A stretch of 64,000 nt of DNA from Candidatus Thiodiazotropha endolucinida. GTDB lineage: Bacteria > Pseudomonadota > Gammaproteobacteria > Chromatiales > Chromatiaceae. Under the pieces are notes generated by a model, which saw only the letters and a list, made by a program, of their open reading frames with translations, had not been told where the DNA came from and did not search any database. This document shows positions 26,643 to 36,841 of the stretch, one piece after another. Every line of letters starts with the position of its first letter. Within the stretch, counting starts at the first letter, position 1. The stretch covers positions 1 to 64,000 of the forward strand of contig NZ_MARB01000011.1 of NCBI RefSeq assembly GCF_001715975.1, in the 5' to 3' direction. The translations under genes were made by a program, and so were the position numbers.

Positions 26643-29600
26643 ATGCTGACTGTCGCTAAATACCTTCACGCCAGGTTCTGGCAATCCCTGGCTTGGCTGG
26701 TGATCGTAGTTGCGCTGTTGATCAGCGCATTGCGCCTGATTGTACCCCTCATCGATCTTGATCCCTATCGGCGGGAGATAGAGCGTGTCGCCGAAGAGGG
26801 GGCGGGTGTTGATCTGAAGATCGGCGATATGAAGGCCCAGGTGAAGGGCATTCATTTGGCGCTCAATTTTACCGATGTCAGCGTGCTCGATGAAAAGAGC
26901 AGTGAACCCCTGCTGTATGCCCCGGAGGTATTGGTCAACATACAGCTATTGGAAAGCCTCATCTCAGGTCGCCTACGACTGGGTGATGCTACTGTCATAG
27001 GGACCAAGCTAAAGCTTGAGCGATTCTCGGATGGCAGCGTGGCACTACAGGGTATGGGTGGTGTGAGCGAGGGGGATCCGGATACCGTGGCGGCCATCCT
27101 GCTGGGGCAGAATCAACTGCGTTTGCTGGATACCGAGATCCACCTGAAAAGCGCCATCCCAGACCAGCCTCCGCTCAGACTCTCCGGCGTTAATTTGGAA
27201 CTGCGCAACGACGGATTGCGCCACCAACTCTCACTCAGCACGCGTATCGGTAAACGTGGAGAGGAGTCGGTTCGACTGATCGCCGATCTGGTGCAAAAGG
27301 ATGCGGCATCGCTGGCGATGAGCGGTGATTTCTATTTCAGATGCGAAGGGCTGGTGATAGGGGGGCGGCTGCCTGAGTGGATGCCTCCCTCCTATACCAT
27401 TGACGAGGGTGAACTTGAGGTTGAGCTCTGGGGTGATCTCCAGCATGGCGAGCTGCAGAATCTGAGTGGAAAAGGCAAGCTGAGCGACTTTCGAATTACG
27501 GGACCGGGACGCACCGAGCCTTTCGCTTTGGCACGGCTTTCCACCGGGCTTGAATGGAAACGCTTGCATGATGGTTGGCATCTGGAGCTCGACCAGCTTG
27601 ATATAGAACAGGCCCATGGGGAATGGCCAACCGAGCAGCTGCGCATCACCTGGCAGCTATTGGAACAGCAGCAGACGCGTTTTGAACTGAGTGCGGATGC
27701 CCTGTCATTGAAGGAGTTGAATGACTTTTTAGCGATTCAGAAACTACCCAATCCAGCGTTGCATGCGGCACTTGGAGGGCTGTCGCCTCAGGGAAGACTG
27801 AGTCATCTCGAGTTTGGATTTCTCAAGCCCCGTCAGGGTGACCTCACCTGGCATTTGAAAGGGGAGGTCGATGGCTATGCGCACCAGCCATGGCAGGATG
27901 TACCAGGTGTGAGCGGATTGAAACTGGCCTTCGATGGTGACCAGGCAGGGGGTTGGTTGAGCGTCGACAGCAACAATCTGATGCTCGATTCACCGAATCT
28001 GTTCCGCAAGCCCCTGCATGCACGACGCGCAATGGGTGACTTCGCATGGAAATTTGATCTCGAAAAGGGGCTGCATCTGAACAGCGATCATGTGCAGATG
28101 AGTTCCCCGGATGTTAAGACGCTCTCCCGCATCGATCTGCAGATACCCTTCACCGGCAAGGACCTGTTCATTGATATGCAATCCGATTTCTGGGATGCGG
28201 ATGGTTCGCGAAAAAGTGACTATCTTCCTGTAGGGATTATGCCTGACGAACTGGTCTCCTGGCTCGATAAGGCGGTAGTGAGCGGCTATGTGAAATCGGG
28301 TAGCTTTCTACTCTATGGTCCACTCAGTGAGTTTCCTTTCCTCCAGCATCAAGGCCGATTCGAGGTCTGGTTCGGTGTCGAGGACCTGATTCTCGACTAT
28401 ATGAGCCAATGGCCGCGGCTGTCGGAGGGGGTTGCAGAGGTCCATTTTGTCAATAATGGACTGCAGGTGTTTCTGCAGGAGGGCATGCTGCTCAACAGTC
28501 AGCTGCAGGATGTGGCAATTGAAATCGAAAGATTGAAGGAGGCCTCTCCAGTTAAGATTCAAGGAATGGCAACTGGATCATTGCAGGACCTGATGGCGAT
28601 TCTGGGCGATACCCCGCTACGCAGTGATTTTCATGCTTTCGTCGATGCAGTGGAGGTGGATGGGGCGACCAAGACCTGGGTCGATCTGGCGATTCCGCTC
28701 AACAAGCGGGATCAGTTGAAGATAGAAGGTGCGGTCAGTTTTGATCAATCCGCGTTTACCATCAAGAAGGCCGATCTCACGATCGACCGGATCAGCGGCA
28801 GACTTCAGTTCAACCGAACGGGAGTAATGGGGAAAGGCATTAGGGCCAGGCTGTTGGGGGACGAAATTGACCTGGATGTCATGCCCTATAGTCACGAGGG
28901 CGATCATTGGACCCGGGTGAAGGCCCACATGCCTGTCAATCTGGCGCGCCTGAAACAACAGTTTCCGGAGTGGAAACTTGATTATTTTCTGGGTGTCGGT
29001 GAGGGCGATGTTGAAGTCAGGATTGCCCATCATGAGAGCCAGGTGCCGGTCAGGCTGAATCTCACTTCTGATCTGCAGGGAATATCGATAACGATGCCGA
29101 AACCCCTCGGTAAACCAGCCGAATCAAAAGTGAAATTCGATATGGGCGCCGATTTGCGCAGTGACGAATCCACGGAGTTGAGGATTCGGTTTGATGAAAA
29201 AACCCATGCCTTGTTCCGTTTTTTCGAGGCGCGGGAAAAACCCTGGATTGCCGCTATCGGATTTTCCCAGGAAGCACTGTCGCTGGAGGATGTGGAAGGC
29301 TTCCACATGAGCGGTCATCTGGAGAGGCTGAATGCGGACAGCTGGATCAGCTGGGTCGCACAGCAAGCTGCTTCGGGCCGGGGTGGTCCGCCAACCATTA
29401 CCATGGATTTGCGGGTGGACGAGCTCATAGCACTGGGCACAGCCTGTCCCGATACCCAATTCACATACAAAAACTATGCAGACGGCTATCGGATCAACCT
29501 GACATCCGAGACAGCTCAGGGCATGATGCAGGTGCCGGGTCAACTCGATCAGCAACCCATCTTCGGTCATTTTGATTATATTAAATTCGATCTTGAGGAG

Positions 29601-30518
29601 CTGGCGAGAGGGATTACCGGGCAAGTGGATGAGCAGCGCCAGGTGACGGACCTCGATCCCAGGGATGTGCCCGCCGTCAATCTCACGGTGGAAGACCTCT
29701 ACATCAACGATAATCCTATGGGTAAAGGCTATGTCGCCTGGAGAAAGGAGGCCGATGGCATCACTGTCGACAGCCTGGCCTTGGTCGGAGACATGGTTGA
29801 TCTCACCGGACAGGGGTATTGGCGCCTGACGCCCAAGGGTCACAGTACCTCACTGAATCTGAAGTTGCATACCAACAGCCTGGGTGACCTCCAGCATGCC
29901 TTGGGAATCGCTACCGGTATCGAGCAGGCCCCCACTGATGTCAAGGCAGAGCTCTACTGGCCCACGTCGCCACTGGAGATGGGGGCGGAAAAGCTCTACG
30001 GCAGTATATCGCTGAAGGTGGATAAAGGACTGGTGAATAATGTCGATCCTGGCGTTGGCCGATTAATCGGCCTGTTCAGTCTCAATGCCTTAGGCAAGCG
30101 TCTGGCGCTTGATTTCTCAGATCTCTTTTCCAAAGGGTTGGCGTTCGATTCAATCGAAGGTAATTTCACGATCAACGACGGTGATGCCTATACCTCGGAC
30201 CTGGTCATGAAGAGTACCGCTGCGGTTGTCGATGTGCGTGGACGCACCGGCTTGGCGACCCGGTCCTACGACCAAAAGGTTGTAGTCACACCTAATGTCA
30301 GTGCCACCCTGCCACTGCTGGGTACACTGGCGATCAACCCTACCGCAGGTGTGGCGTTGGCAATGACTCAAAAGTTGATAGGCCGTCTGTTTGATCGGAT
30401 TGCCATGCGCACCTATGAGGTCACCGGCAGCTGGGATGAGCCCCAGTTTATCCAAGTCAATAAGAGTCAAGAGGACACGCGCGGAAGGGCGTTAATGCCG
30501 GAGATGCCGGGTGAATGA
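26643..30518 (+). CDS. yhdP: YhdP family AsmA-like envelope protein
   Basis: 1291 residues, typical for YhdP. One N-terminal membrane helix (SLAWLVIVVALLISALRLIV) anchors a very long periplasmic beta-rich domain. The DUF3971 and AsmA-like C-terminal portions include PLLGTLAINPTAGVALAM and a final TYEVTGSWDEPQFI, both characteristic. YhdP, TamB and YdbH form periplasm-spanning bridges thought to carry phospholipids to the outer membrane. It follows rng and precedes an amidase and tldD. Confidence 0.95.
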   Translation: MLTVAKYLHARFWQSLAWLVIVVALLISALRLIVPLIDLDPYRREIERVAEEGAGVDLKIGDMKAQVKGIHLALNFTDVSVLDEKSSEPLLYAPEVLVNIQLLESLISGRLRLGDATVIGTKLKLERFSDGSVALQGMGGVSEGDPDTVAAILLGQNQLRLLDTEIHLKSAIPDQPPLRLSGVNLELRNDGLRHQLSLSTRIGKRGEESVRLIADLVQKDAASLAMSGDFYFRCEGLVIGGRLPEWMPPSYTIDEGELEVELWGDLQHGELQNLSGKGKLSDFRITGPGRTEPFALARLSTGLEWKRLHDGWHLELDQLDIEQAHGEWPTEQLRITWQLLEQQQTRFELSADALSLKELNDFLAIQKLPNPALHAALGGLSPQGRLSHLEFGFLKPRQGDLTWHLKGEVDGYAHQPWQDVPGVSGLKLAFDGDQAGGWLSVDSNNLMLDSPNLFRKPLHARRAMGDFAWKFDLEKGLHLNSDHVQMSSPDVKTLSRIDLQIPFTGKDLFIDMQSDFWDADGSRKSDYLPVGIMPDELVSWLDKAVVSGYVKSGSFLLYGPLSEFPFLQHQGRFEVWFGVEDLILDYMSQWPRLSEGVAEVHFVNNGLQVFLQEGMLLNSQLQDVAIEIERLKEASPVKIQGMATGSLQDLMAILGDTPLRSDFHAFVDAVEVDGATKTWVDLAIPLNKRDQLKIEGAVSFDQSAFTIKKADLTIDRISGRLQFNRTGVMGKGIRARLLGDEIDLDVMPYSHEGDHWTRVKAHMPVNLARLKQQFPEWKLDYFLGVGEGDVEVRIAHHESQVPVRLNLTSDLQGISITMPKPLGKPAESKVKFDMGADLRSDESTELRIRFDEKTHALFRFFEAREKPWIAAIGFSQEALSLEDVEGFHMSGHLERLNADSWISWVAQQAASGRGGPPTITMDLRVDELIALGTACPDTQFTYKNYADGYRINLTSETAQGMMQVPGQLDQQPIFGHFDYIKFDLEELARGITGQVDEQRQVTDLDPRDVPAVNLTVEDLYINDNPMGKGYVAWRKEADGITVDSLALVGDMVDLTGQGYWRLTPKGHSTSLNLKLHTNSLGDLQHALGIATGIEQAPTDVKAELYWPTSPLEMGAEKLYGSISLKVDKGLVNNVDPGVGRLIGLFSLNALGKRLALDFSDLFSKGLAFDSIEGNFTINDGDAYTSDLVMKSTAAVVDVRGRTGLATRSYDQKVVVTPNVSATLPLLGTLAINPTAGVALAMTQKLIGRLFDRIAMRTYEVTGSWDEPQFIQVNKSQEDTRGRALMPEMPGE

Positions 30519-30680
30519 GTGGGTGAGCCGTACTGAATACCACATCTAATGCGTGGTAGAGGCACTCAGTGTGGCGGCGGATTACGCAAGACATCGCTGG
30601 TAGCATCAAGGTTCATGATGCTATCCTCGAGAATGGAGCATAGATTCAGGATGGCCAGAAACTGACCGAAGAGTTTTCAC

Positions 30681-31499
30681 ATGAGTGGTAAGAAGAATAA
30701 AGTTGCAGCGATACAGATGGCCTCCAGCCCCAACGTCAGCGCTAACCTGCTGGAGGCGGAGAGACTGATCGGTGAAGCAGCCGAATCGGGTGCCGGATTG
30801 GTGGTATTGCCGGAAAATTTCGCCTTTAAAGGGGAGCACGACCGGGATATGCTGACTTTGTGCGAGGATGATGACGGTCCCTTGCAAGGGTTCCTCAGTC
30901 AGATGGCGCAACGGTATGGCATCTGGGTTGTGGGAGGCACCATTCCCATGCGTGCGAGCCAGGGGGGCAAGGTTCGGGCGGCCTGTCTGATCATGGATAG
31001 TAACGGCAATCAGGTGGCCCGATACGACAAGATACATCTGTTCGACGTCCATATAGTGGAGACGGATGAACGCTACGTGGAATCCAATACTATAGAACCA
31101 GGTGAAGAGGTAGTGACGGTGGATACACCCTTCGGCATATTGGGGGTGGCGGTCTGCTACGATCTGCGTTTTCCTGAGCTGTTCCGTCAACTGATGGAAA
31201 AGGGTGCGGAGATCTTTGTGGTGCCGGCTTCGTTCACCGCGATGACCGGCAAGGCGCATTGGGAGACCCTGGTCAGGGCCAGGGCGATAGAAAACCTCGC
31301 TTTTATAGCGGCGGCTGCACAAGGCGGTTATCACCTCAACGGTCGCGAAACCCATGGCCATAGCATGATTGTGGATCCTTGGGGTACTGTACTGACCCAG
31401 GTGCCAAGAGGAACCGGATTTGTTTGCGTGGAACTTGATCAAGAATACCAGAAGACCATACGTCGCACTTTTCCGACAATTGACCATCTACGTTTGTAA
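30681..31499 (+). CDS. Carbon-nitrogen hydrolase (Nit1-like, probable deaminated glutathione amidase)
   Basis: 272 residues with the nitrilase catalytic triad: Glu in VVLPENFAF, Lys in RYDKIHLFD and Cys in VAVCYDLRFPELFR. Length, the YDKIHLFDV motif and the final HLRL match the Nit1/YbeM group that repairs deaminated glutathione; direct substrate assignment remains an inference. The start ATG at 30681 is 162 nt after yhdP. Nitrilases at this site between yhdP and tldD are common in gammaproteobacteria. Confidence 0.9.
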   Translation: MSGKKNKVAAIQMASSPNVSANLLEAERLIGEAAESGAGLVVLPENFAFKGEHDRDMLTLCEDDDGPLQGFLSQMAQRYGIWVVGGTIPMRASQGGKVRAACLIMDSNGNQVARYDKIHLFDVHIVETDERYVESNTIEPGEEVVTVDTPFGILGVAVCYDLRFPELFRQLMEKGAEIFVVPASFTAMTGKAHWETLVRARAIENLAFIAAAAQGGYHLNGRETHGHSMIVDPWGTVLTQVPRGTGFVCVELDQEYQKTIRRTFPTIDHLRL

Positions 31500-31687
31500 G
31501 GGACGTAGAGGATCGTTTGCCCCGATGACGGAGCAGATTGCATAAACCACAGCACACCCATACTCCCGACATACAATGAAATAAGCCTGATACGAAGCTG
31601 TCCGGTTCGATTCAGGATTGAGTCGGGAGCGGTATTCTGCAACGACTTAAACCAGACTAAACATTGGCCCGCGGGGCCAGGAATAAC

Positions 31688-33130
31688 ATGTCCGATCTGA
31701 TTCAAATAGCGCAAGAGACAATCTTAGCCCCGGTGGGATTGGCCGAACAGGATCTTGACCGCATGCTTGGGGAATTGACGGGGACCGGTATCGATGCGGC
31801 GGACCTCTATTTTCAATCCAGCAGGTTGGAATCATGGGTGCTTGAGGACGGGATTATCAAAGAGGGGGCGCACAATATAGAACAGGGTGCGGGTATCCGG
31901 GTGATCAGCGGTGAAAAGACCGGTTTTGCCTACTCCGATGAACTGCAGCTGCCGACGCTTCAGGAGGCGGCGAGAACAGCCAGGGCGATCATGCGCAGTG
32001 GTGCCGATCAGTCAGTGCGTATTGTGGGTACGCCGATGCCACGCCGGTTGTATGCGCCGGTCAATCCCCTGCCCACGCTGAGTGAGGTTGAGAAGGTCGA
32101 TCTGTTACGACAAGTGGATCAGGAGGCGAGAAAGCAGGATCCACGGGTAAAAGAGGTTATTGTGAGTCTGGTGGGTGCCCATGATGTGGTGCTGGTGGCT
32201 GCCATTGACGGTACCCTCAGTGCTGATGTCAGGCCGCTGGTTCGCCTCAATGTCCATGTGATTGCGGAACAGGGTTCGCGAAGGGAACAGGGGAGCAGTG
32301 GAGGCGGAGCGCGTGAGGGTCTCGACTATTTTCTGTATCAGGATCGTGCCTTGGACTATGCCCGGGAGGCAGTCAGACAGGCGTTGGTCAACCTTGATGC
32401 GGTGGATGCGCCCGCCGGTACGATGCCTGTGGTGCTGGGCCCGGGTTGGCCGGGCGTTCTGTTGCATGAAGCCGTGGGCCATGGCCTTGAGGGTGACTTC
32501 AATCGCAAGGGAACCTCCGCCTTCAGCGGCCGGATCGGAGAGCAGGTGGCGGCATCCTGTTGTACCGTGGTGGATGACGGCACCATTCCGGGACGGCGGG
32601 GATCGCTGAATATGGATGACGAGGGCACGCCGAGTCAGAACACGGTGTTGATCGAGAATGGTATCCTCAAGGGCTATATGCAGGATAAGCACAATGCCAG
32701 GTTGATGAAGGTCGACACGACCGGTAACGGTAGGCGCGAGTCCTATGCCCATCTGCCGATGCCGCGCATGACCAACACCTATATGCTGCCCGGTGACCAT
32801 GACCCGGAAGAGATCATCGCCTCTGTGGACCGGGGGCTCTACGCAGTCAACTTCGGTGGGGGCCAGGTCGATATCACTTCCGGCCGTTTCGTCTTTTCCG
32901 CCAGTGAGGCCTATCTGATTGAGAATGGCAGGACAACCAGGCCGGTGAAGGGTGCGACCCTGATAGGGAATGGCCCGGAATCCATGACCCGTATCAGCAT
33001 GGTCGGCAACGACCTGAAACTGGATACCGGGGTCGGTGTCTGCGGAAAGGAGGGACAGAGTGTGCCTGTGGGTGTCGGCCAACCGACACTCAAGCTGGAT
33101 GAGTTGATTGTCGGGGGTACTGAGCAGTGA
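31688..33130 (+). CDS. tldD: Metalloprotease TldD
   Basis: About 480 residues. ATG at 31688 is preferred to 31664 because AGGA lies six bases upstream and MSDLIQIAQ resembles known TldD starts. The zinc site is [11 protein letters not shown] (His260, HExxxH) with the late [18 protein letters not shown] motif. TldD and TldE (PmbA) form a heterodimeric protease that degrades unfolded peptides and, where present, matures microcin B17 or degrades the CcdA antitoxin. The stop overlaps the pmbA start. Confidence 0.96.
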   Translation: MSDLIQIAQETILAPVGLAEQDLDRMLGELTGTGIDAADLYFQSSRLESWVLEDGIIKEGAHNIEQGAGIRVISGEKTGFAYSDELQLPTLQEAARTARAIMRSGADQSVRIVGTPMPRRLYAPVNPLPTLSEVEKVDLLRQVDQEARKQDPRVKEVIVSLVGAHDVVLVAAIDGTLSADVRPLVRLNVHVIAEQGSRREQGSSGGGAREGLDYFLYQDRALDYAREAVRQALVNLDAVDAPAGTMPVVLGPGWPGVLLHEAVGHGLEGDFNRKGTSAFSGRIGEQVAASCCTVVDDGTIPGRRGSLNMDDEGTPSQNTVLIENGILKGYMQDKHNARLMKVDTTGNGRRESYAHLPMPRMTNTYMLPGDHDPEEIIASVDRGLYAVNFGGGQVDITSGRFVFSASEAYLIENGRTTRPVKGATLIGNGPESMTRISMVGNDLKLDTGVGVCGKEGQSVPVGVGQPTLKLDELIVGGTEQ

Positions 33131-34461
33131 TCGATATGGAACAGCGCAAAGCGGAATTGCAGCAATTGGTCGAGGACCTGCTGAGTGAGGCTGAGCGCCT
33201 TGGGGCAACGGCCGCAGAGGCAGCGGTAAGCAGTAATGCCGGTCTTTCGTTGACGGTGCGTCTCGGTGAGACGGAGACCATCGAACATACCCGTGACAAC
33301 GGCCTGGGTGTGACGGTCTATTTCGGCCAGCGCAAGGGCAGCGCGAGCACATCTGATCTGAGTCCGCAGGCGATCAATGAGACGGTGGAGGCGGCTTGCA
33401 ATTTTGCCCGTTATACTTCGGAGGATCCCTGCTCCGGTTTGGCCGATGCGGAGTTGATGGCGTCCGACAACCCCGACCTCGATCTCTATCATCCCTGGCG
33501 GCAGAACGTAGAGGAGGCGATTGAGCTGGCAATCCGCTGTGAAGACGCAGCGCGTGATTATGATCCGCGTATCGTCAATTCGGAAGGCGCCTCGCTGAAC
33601 TCCCATGACGGCCTGCATGTTTACGGCAATACCCACGGTTTCATGGGTGGCTATCCCTCCTCCAGACACAGCCTGAGCTGTGCTGTGGTCGGCAAACAGA
33701 ATGAAAGCATGCAGCGCGACTACTGGTATACCCTGTCTCGCCAATCGAAACGGTTGGATACACCAGAGGCGGTTGGCAGGATGGCTGCGGAACGGACCCT
33801 GGCGCGGTTGAATGCCAGACAGCTGCCGACACAACAGGCGCCGGTGCTGTTTCAGGCGGATGTGGCGGTGGGGCTGTTACGCAGTTTTATTGGCGCCATT
33901 CGGGGTTCCGCCCTCTACCGCAAAGCAAGTTTTCTGCTCGACCATCTGGGTAAACCTGTGTTTCCCGAATTCGTCACAATCCATGAAGAACCCCGTCTGG
34001 CCAGAGGGCTGGCCAGCGCAGCCTATGACAATGAGGGCGTGGCGACCTGCAACAGGGAGTTCGTGCGCCAGGGTGTGCTCGACAGCTATGTACTCGACAG
34101 CTATGCGGCACGAAAGCTCGGCATGCGGACCACAGGCAATGCAGGAGGCGTGAGGAACCTGCGTATAAACAGCGGTGAATTAGACCGGGAGGGTCTGCTC
34201 AGGACGATGGACAAGGGATTGATAGTCACTGAACTGATGGGGCAGGGCGTCAATATGGTAACCGGCGACTACTCCCGGGGAGCTGCCGGCTTTTGGGTGG
34301 AGGGTGGCGAAATACAATACCCTGTGGAAGAGATCACCATTGCCGGAAACATGCGTGAAATGCTGATGGGTTTGCTGGAAGTGGGTAGCGATGTAGAGAC
34401 CCGCAGCAGTATTCAGACCGGCTCCTGGCTGATCGACCGCATGATGATCGCCGGCGAGTAG
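33127..34461 (+). CDS. pmbA: Metalloprotease subunit PmbA (TldE)
   Basis: 444 residues, partner of TldD. It lacks the HExxxH metal site, as expected for the TldE subunit. The C-terminal [29 protein letters not shown] is the family signature in part ([15 protein letters not shown]). A GTG at 33127 overlaps the tldD stop (GTGA) and has GGGGG nine bases upstream; the alternative ATG is at 33136. Convergent with pdxA. Confidence 0.95.
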   Translation: MIDMEQRKAELQQLVEDLLSEAERLGATAAEAAVSSNAGLSLTVRLGETETIEHTRDNGLGVTVYFGQRKGSASTSDLSPQAINETVEAACNFARYTSEDPCSGLADAELMASDNPDLDLYHPWRQNVEEAIELAIRCEDAARDYDPRIVNSEGASLNSHDGLHVYGNTHGFMGGYPSSRHSLSCAVVGKQNESMQRDYWYTLSRQSKRLDTPEAVGRMAAERTLARLNARQLPTQQAPVLFQADVAVGLLRSFIGAIRGSALYRKASFLLDHLGKPVFPEFVTIHEEPRLARGLASAAYDNEGVATCNREFVRQGVLDSYVLDSYAARKLGMRTTGNAGGVRNLRINSGELDREGLLRTMDKGLIVTELMGQGVNMVTGDYSRGAAGFWVEGGEIQYPVEEITIAGNMREMLMGLLEVGSDVETRSSIQTGSWLIDRMMIAGE

Positions 34462-34522
34462 GGGATCGAATACATCGATACCCAGCCTAACAATACCGAC
34501 GACTGCGCCGGTACCCCATGCG

Positions 34523-35527
34523 TCAATTCCCGGATCGCTCCCTGAGTCGGCTTTTAACCATTGTCTCCGCAATCTTGACGGCGTATTGAAGGCTTCCAAG
34601 GCTTGCCTGATTGGTGCCTGCCAGCGGTAGTGCGGTGCCGTGGTCGACAGAGGTGCGAATAATAGGCAATCCCAGTGTGATGTTGACTGCATTGCCGAAT
34701 CCCAGGTGTTTCAAAACCGGTAAGCCTTGATCGTGGTACATGGCCAGGATCGCATCCGCCTGCTGTAGATGAACAGGCGTGAAGATGGTATCGGCGGGAA
34801 GCGGGCCGATCAGTTGCATTCCCTGACTGTTCAGCTCAGCCAATGCCGGCTGGATGATCTCGATCTCTTCCCTTCCCAGGTATCCTTGCTCTCCCGCATG
34901 CGGGTTGAGTCCACACACCATTATGCGTGGTTGCGCGATGCCGAAACACCTTTGCAGATCGTTGTGCAGTGTGCTGGCGACCTGTTGAACCCGCTGTTTG
35001 GTTATGGCCTGACTCACCTCGGACAGGGGGAGGTGGGTGGTGACGAGGGCGACCCTGAGATCGGGTGTGGCAAGCATCATCACCGGGTATGCATCTTCGC
35101 ACAAGGCGGACAGATACTCGGTATGCCCGGTAAAGGAGAGGCCGGCATCGTTGATGATCCCCTTGTGCACCGGGCCTGTGACCATGCCATCGAAATACCC
35201 TTTGAGGCAGCCATCGGTTGCTATCCGCAATGTGTCGAGTACGTACTCTGCATTGGCGGGATTGAGCTGGCCGCAGACAACCTCGTGATTGAGTCCGGCG
35301 GGTAGAAATCTGAGCTTGCCCGGTGACAGGGAGGAAGCCGGTTTTAGCTCATCGAAAGGGATCAGCTCCAGAGATATACCCAGGCGTTCGGCGCGTTGCT
35401 GCAGCAGCACCGGATCGGCAATGGCTATGATCTCGGTTTCCGGATATGGCTTCTGTGCCAGCATGACACAGAGATCCGGCCCAATGCCGGCAGGCTCGCC
35501 AGGGGTGAGTGCTAGACGTGAAATCAA
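34523..35527 (-). CDS. pdxA: 4-hydroxythreonine-4-phosphate dehydrogenase
   Basis: NAD-dependent, metal-requiring enzyme of pyridoxal phosphate synthesis. Motifs: LALTPGEPAGIGPD, GPVHKGIINDAG, SFTGHTEYL, GLNPHAGEQGYLG and YHDQGLPVLK, with the three metal-binding His. I chose the TTG at 35527, with AGGA eight bases upstream and 10 nt after the surA stop, because it places the N-terminus exactly where PdxA usually starts; an ATG at 35563 would overlap surA and add twelve atypical residues. The lptD-surA-pdxA order is conserved in gammaproteobacteria; ksgA, usually next, is absent here. Confidence 0.93.
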   Translation of the reverse strand: MISRLALTPGEPAGIGPDLCVMLAQKPYPETEIIAIADPVLLQQRAERLGISLELIPFDELKPASSLSPGKLRFLPAGLNHEVVCGQLNPANAEYVLDTLRIATDGCLKGYFDGMVTGPVHKGIINDAGLSFTGHTEYLSALCEDAYPVMMLATPDLRVALVTTHLPLSEVSQAITKQRVQQVASTLHNDLQRCFGIAQPRIMVCGLNPHAGEQGYLGREEIEIIQPALAELNSQGMQLIGPLPADTIFTPVHLQQADAILAMYHDQGLPVLKHLGFGNAVNITLGLPIIRTSVDHGTALPLAGTNQASLGSLQYAVKIAETMVKSRLRERSGN

Positions 35528-35537
35528 GGGATATTTC

Positions 35538-36836
35538 CTACTCTTCCAGATAAACCTCGACATAGGCTTCGTCGCGCAAACGGCGCAACCACAGGTCGAT
35601 GGCCTCTTCCGATTTTTGTTTTTGAATTGCCTGACGAGCCCTGTTCTTCAAGGCCTCTTCAGTGTTGTCATGTTGACGCCGCTCGAGAGGCTGAACGATA
35701 TGCCATCCGAACGGGGTCTTGAAGGGCTGACTGATTTCACCGATCGCCAGGGCGTCCATCTGCTCCTCGAATTGGCTTACCAGATCGCCCGGGCTGGTCC
35801 ATCCCAGGTCGCCGCCTTTGATCGCGGATGCCTTGTCATCGGAGTGGGAGCGTGCCAGTGCCTCAAATGAATCACCGCCAATGATACGTTCCCGCAGGGT
35901 TTCGAGGCGCTGCCGGGCTTCATTGTCAGAGACGATCTCGTTGGTGCTTACCAGGATATGACGGGCATGGGTCTGGTTGATGATCAGCTTATTGCCCCCT
36001 TTCGCATCCGCCAGCTTTATGATGTGGAAACCGGAGGCATTGCGTATCGGCTCGCTGGTAGAGTCGACCTCCATATCATCGATCAAACCGGTGAACAGGC
36101 TGGGGATTCTAGATACCTCTATCCATCCGAGATCACCGCCATCCAAGGCCTGTCGGCCGTCCGACAGACGTATCGCCAGTTCACTGAAATCAGCGCCTTG
36201 CGACAGTTCGTCATAGACAGACTGCGCCTTCTGCTTCGCCTGTTGCACATCCTCCGGCGATGCGCCTTCCGGTGTGGCGATCAGGATATGCAACAGGCGG
36301 ACAGCGGAGCGCTGTCGGCTGGTACCCACCTCACGCGCAAGGAAGTTCTCGATATCCTGCTCGGTAATCACAATCCTGTTGATGACCTTTTTCTGCTTCA
36401 AGCGGTTGATCAGTATGTCTTCCCGAAGCTGTTCGCGAAAAAGGGGGAAGTTGATGCCGTCGGCTTCAAGGGTCTCGCGCAACTGCAACAGTGATATCCG
36501 GTTGGTCTCTGCAATATTGGTGATCGCCTTGGTCACCGTGGCGTCATCGACACTGAGGCCGAGTCGGCGCGCGGCTTGCAACTGCAGTCGCTTGGTGATC
36601 ATTCGATCCAACACCTGCTGATGGATGATGCGCATCGGAGGCAGATTGGTCTGCTTTTGCGCAAGCTGGGCAAGCAGTTCCCTGGTTCGGCTGTCAAGCT
36701 CGCTCTTGGCAATGATATCGTCGTTGACCAGCGCCACGATGTGGTCAAGCTCTTTCACCGCTGCATGCAGGGGCAGACCGAGCAGCAGCATCACCAGCCC
36801 TGTAATTGTGCTGACAAGGTACTGATTAAGATACAT
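35538..36836 (-). CDS. surA: Periplasmic chaperone and peptidyl-prolyl isomerase SurA
   Basis: 432 residues. Signal peptide (about 1-26, LVMLLLGLPLHA), the N-terminal chaperone domain starting ELDHIVALVNDDII, and two parvulin domains (about 185-285 and 295-395; the GGDLGWIEVSRIP and GGDLGWTSPGDLV motifs mark them). It delivers outer membrane proteins, notably LptD, to the BAM complex. The start is 5 nt after the lptD stop, so co-expression with its main client is likely. Confidence 0.96.
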   Translation of the reverse strand: MYLNQYLVSTITGLVMLLLGLPLHAAVKELDHIVALVNDDIIAKSELDSRTRELLAQLAQKQTNLPPMRIIHQQVLDRMITKRLQLQAARRLGLSVDDATVTKAITNIAETNRISLLQLRETLEADGINFPLFREQLREDILINRLKQKKVINRIVITEQDIENFLAREVGTSRQRSAVRLLHILIATPEGASPEDVQQAKQKAQSVYDELSQGADFSELAIRLSDGRQALDGGDLGWIEVSRIPSLFTGLIDDMEVDSTSEPIRNASGFHIIKLADAKGGNKLIINQTHARHILVSTNEIVSDNEARQRLETLRERIIGGDSFEALARSHSDDKASAIKGGDLGWTSPGDLVSQFEEQMDALAIGEISQPFKTPFGWHIVQPLERRQHDNTEEALKNRARQAIQKQKSEEAIDLWLRRLRDEAYVEVYLEE

Positions 36837-36841
36837 TGAAT

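Noticed and set aside
32105-33352. 415-codon minus-strand ORF opposite tldD
   Set aside because: Antisense shadow of TldD; no recognisable domain and biased composition.
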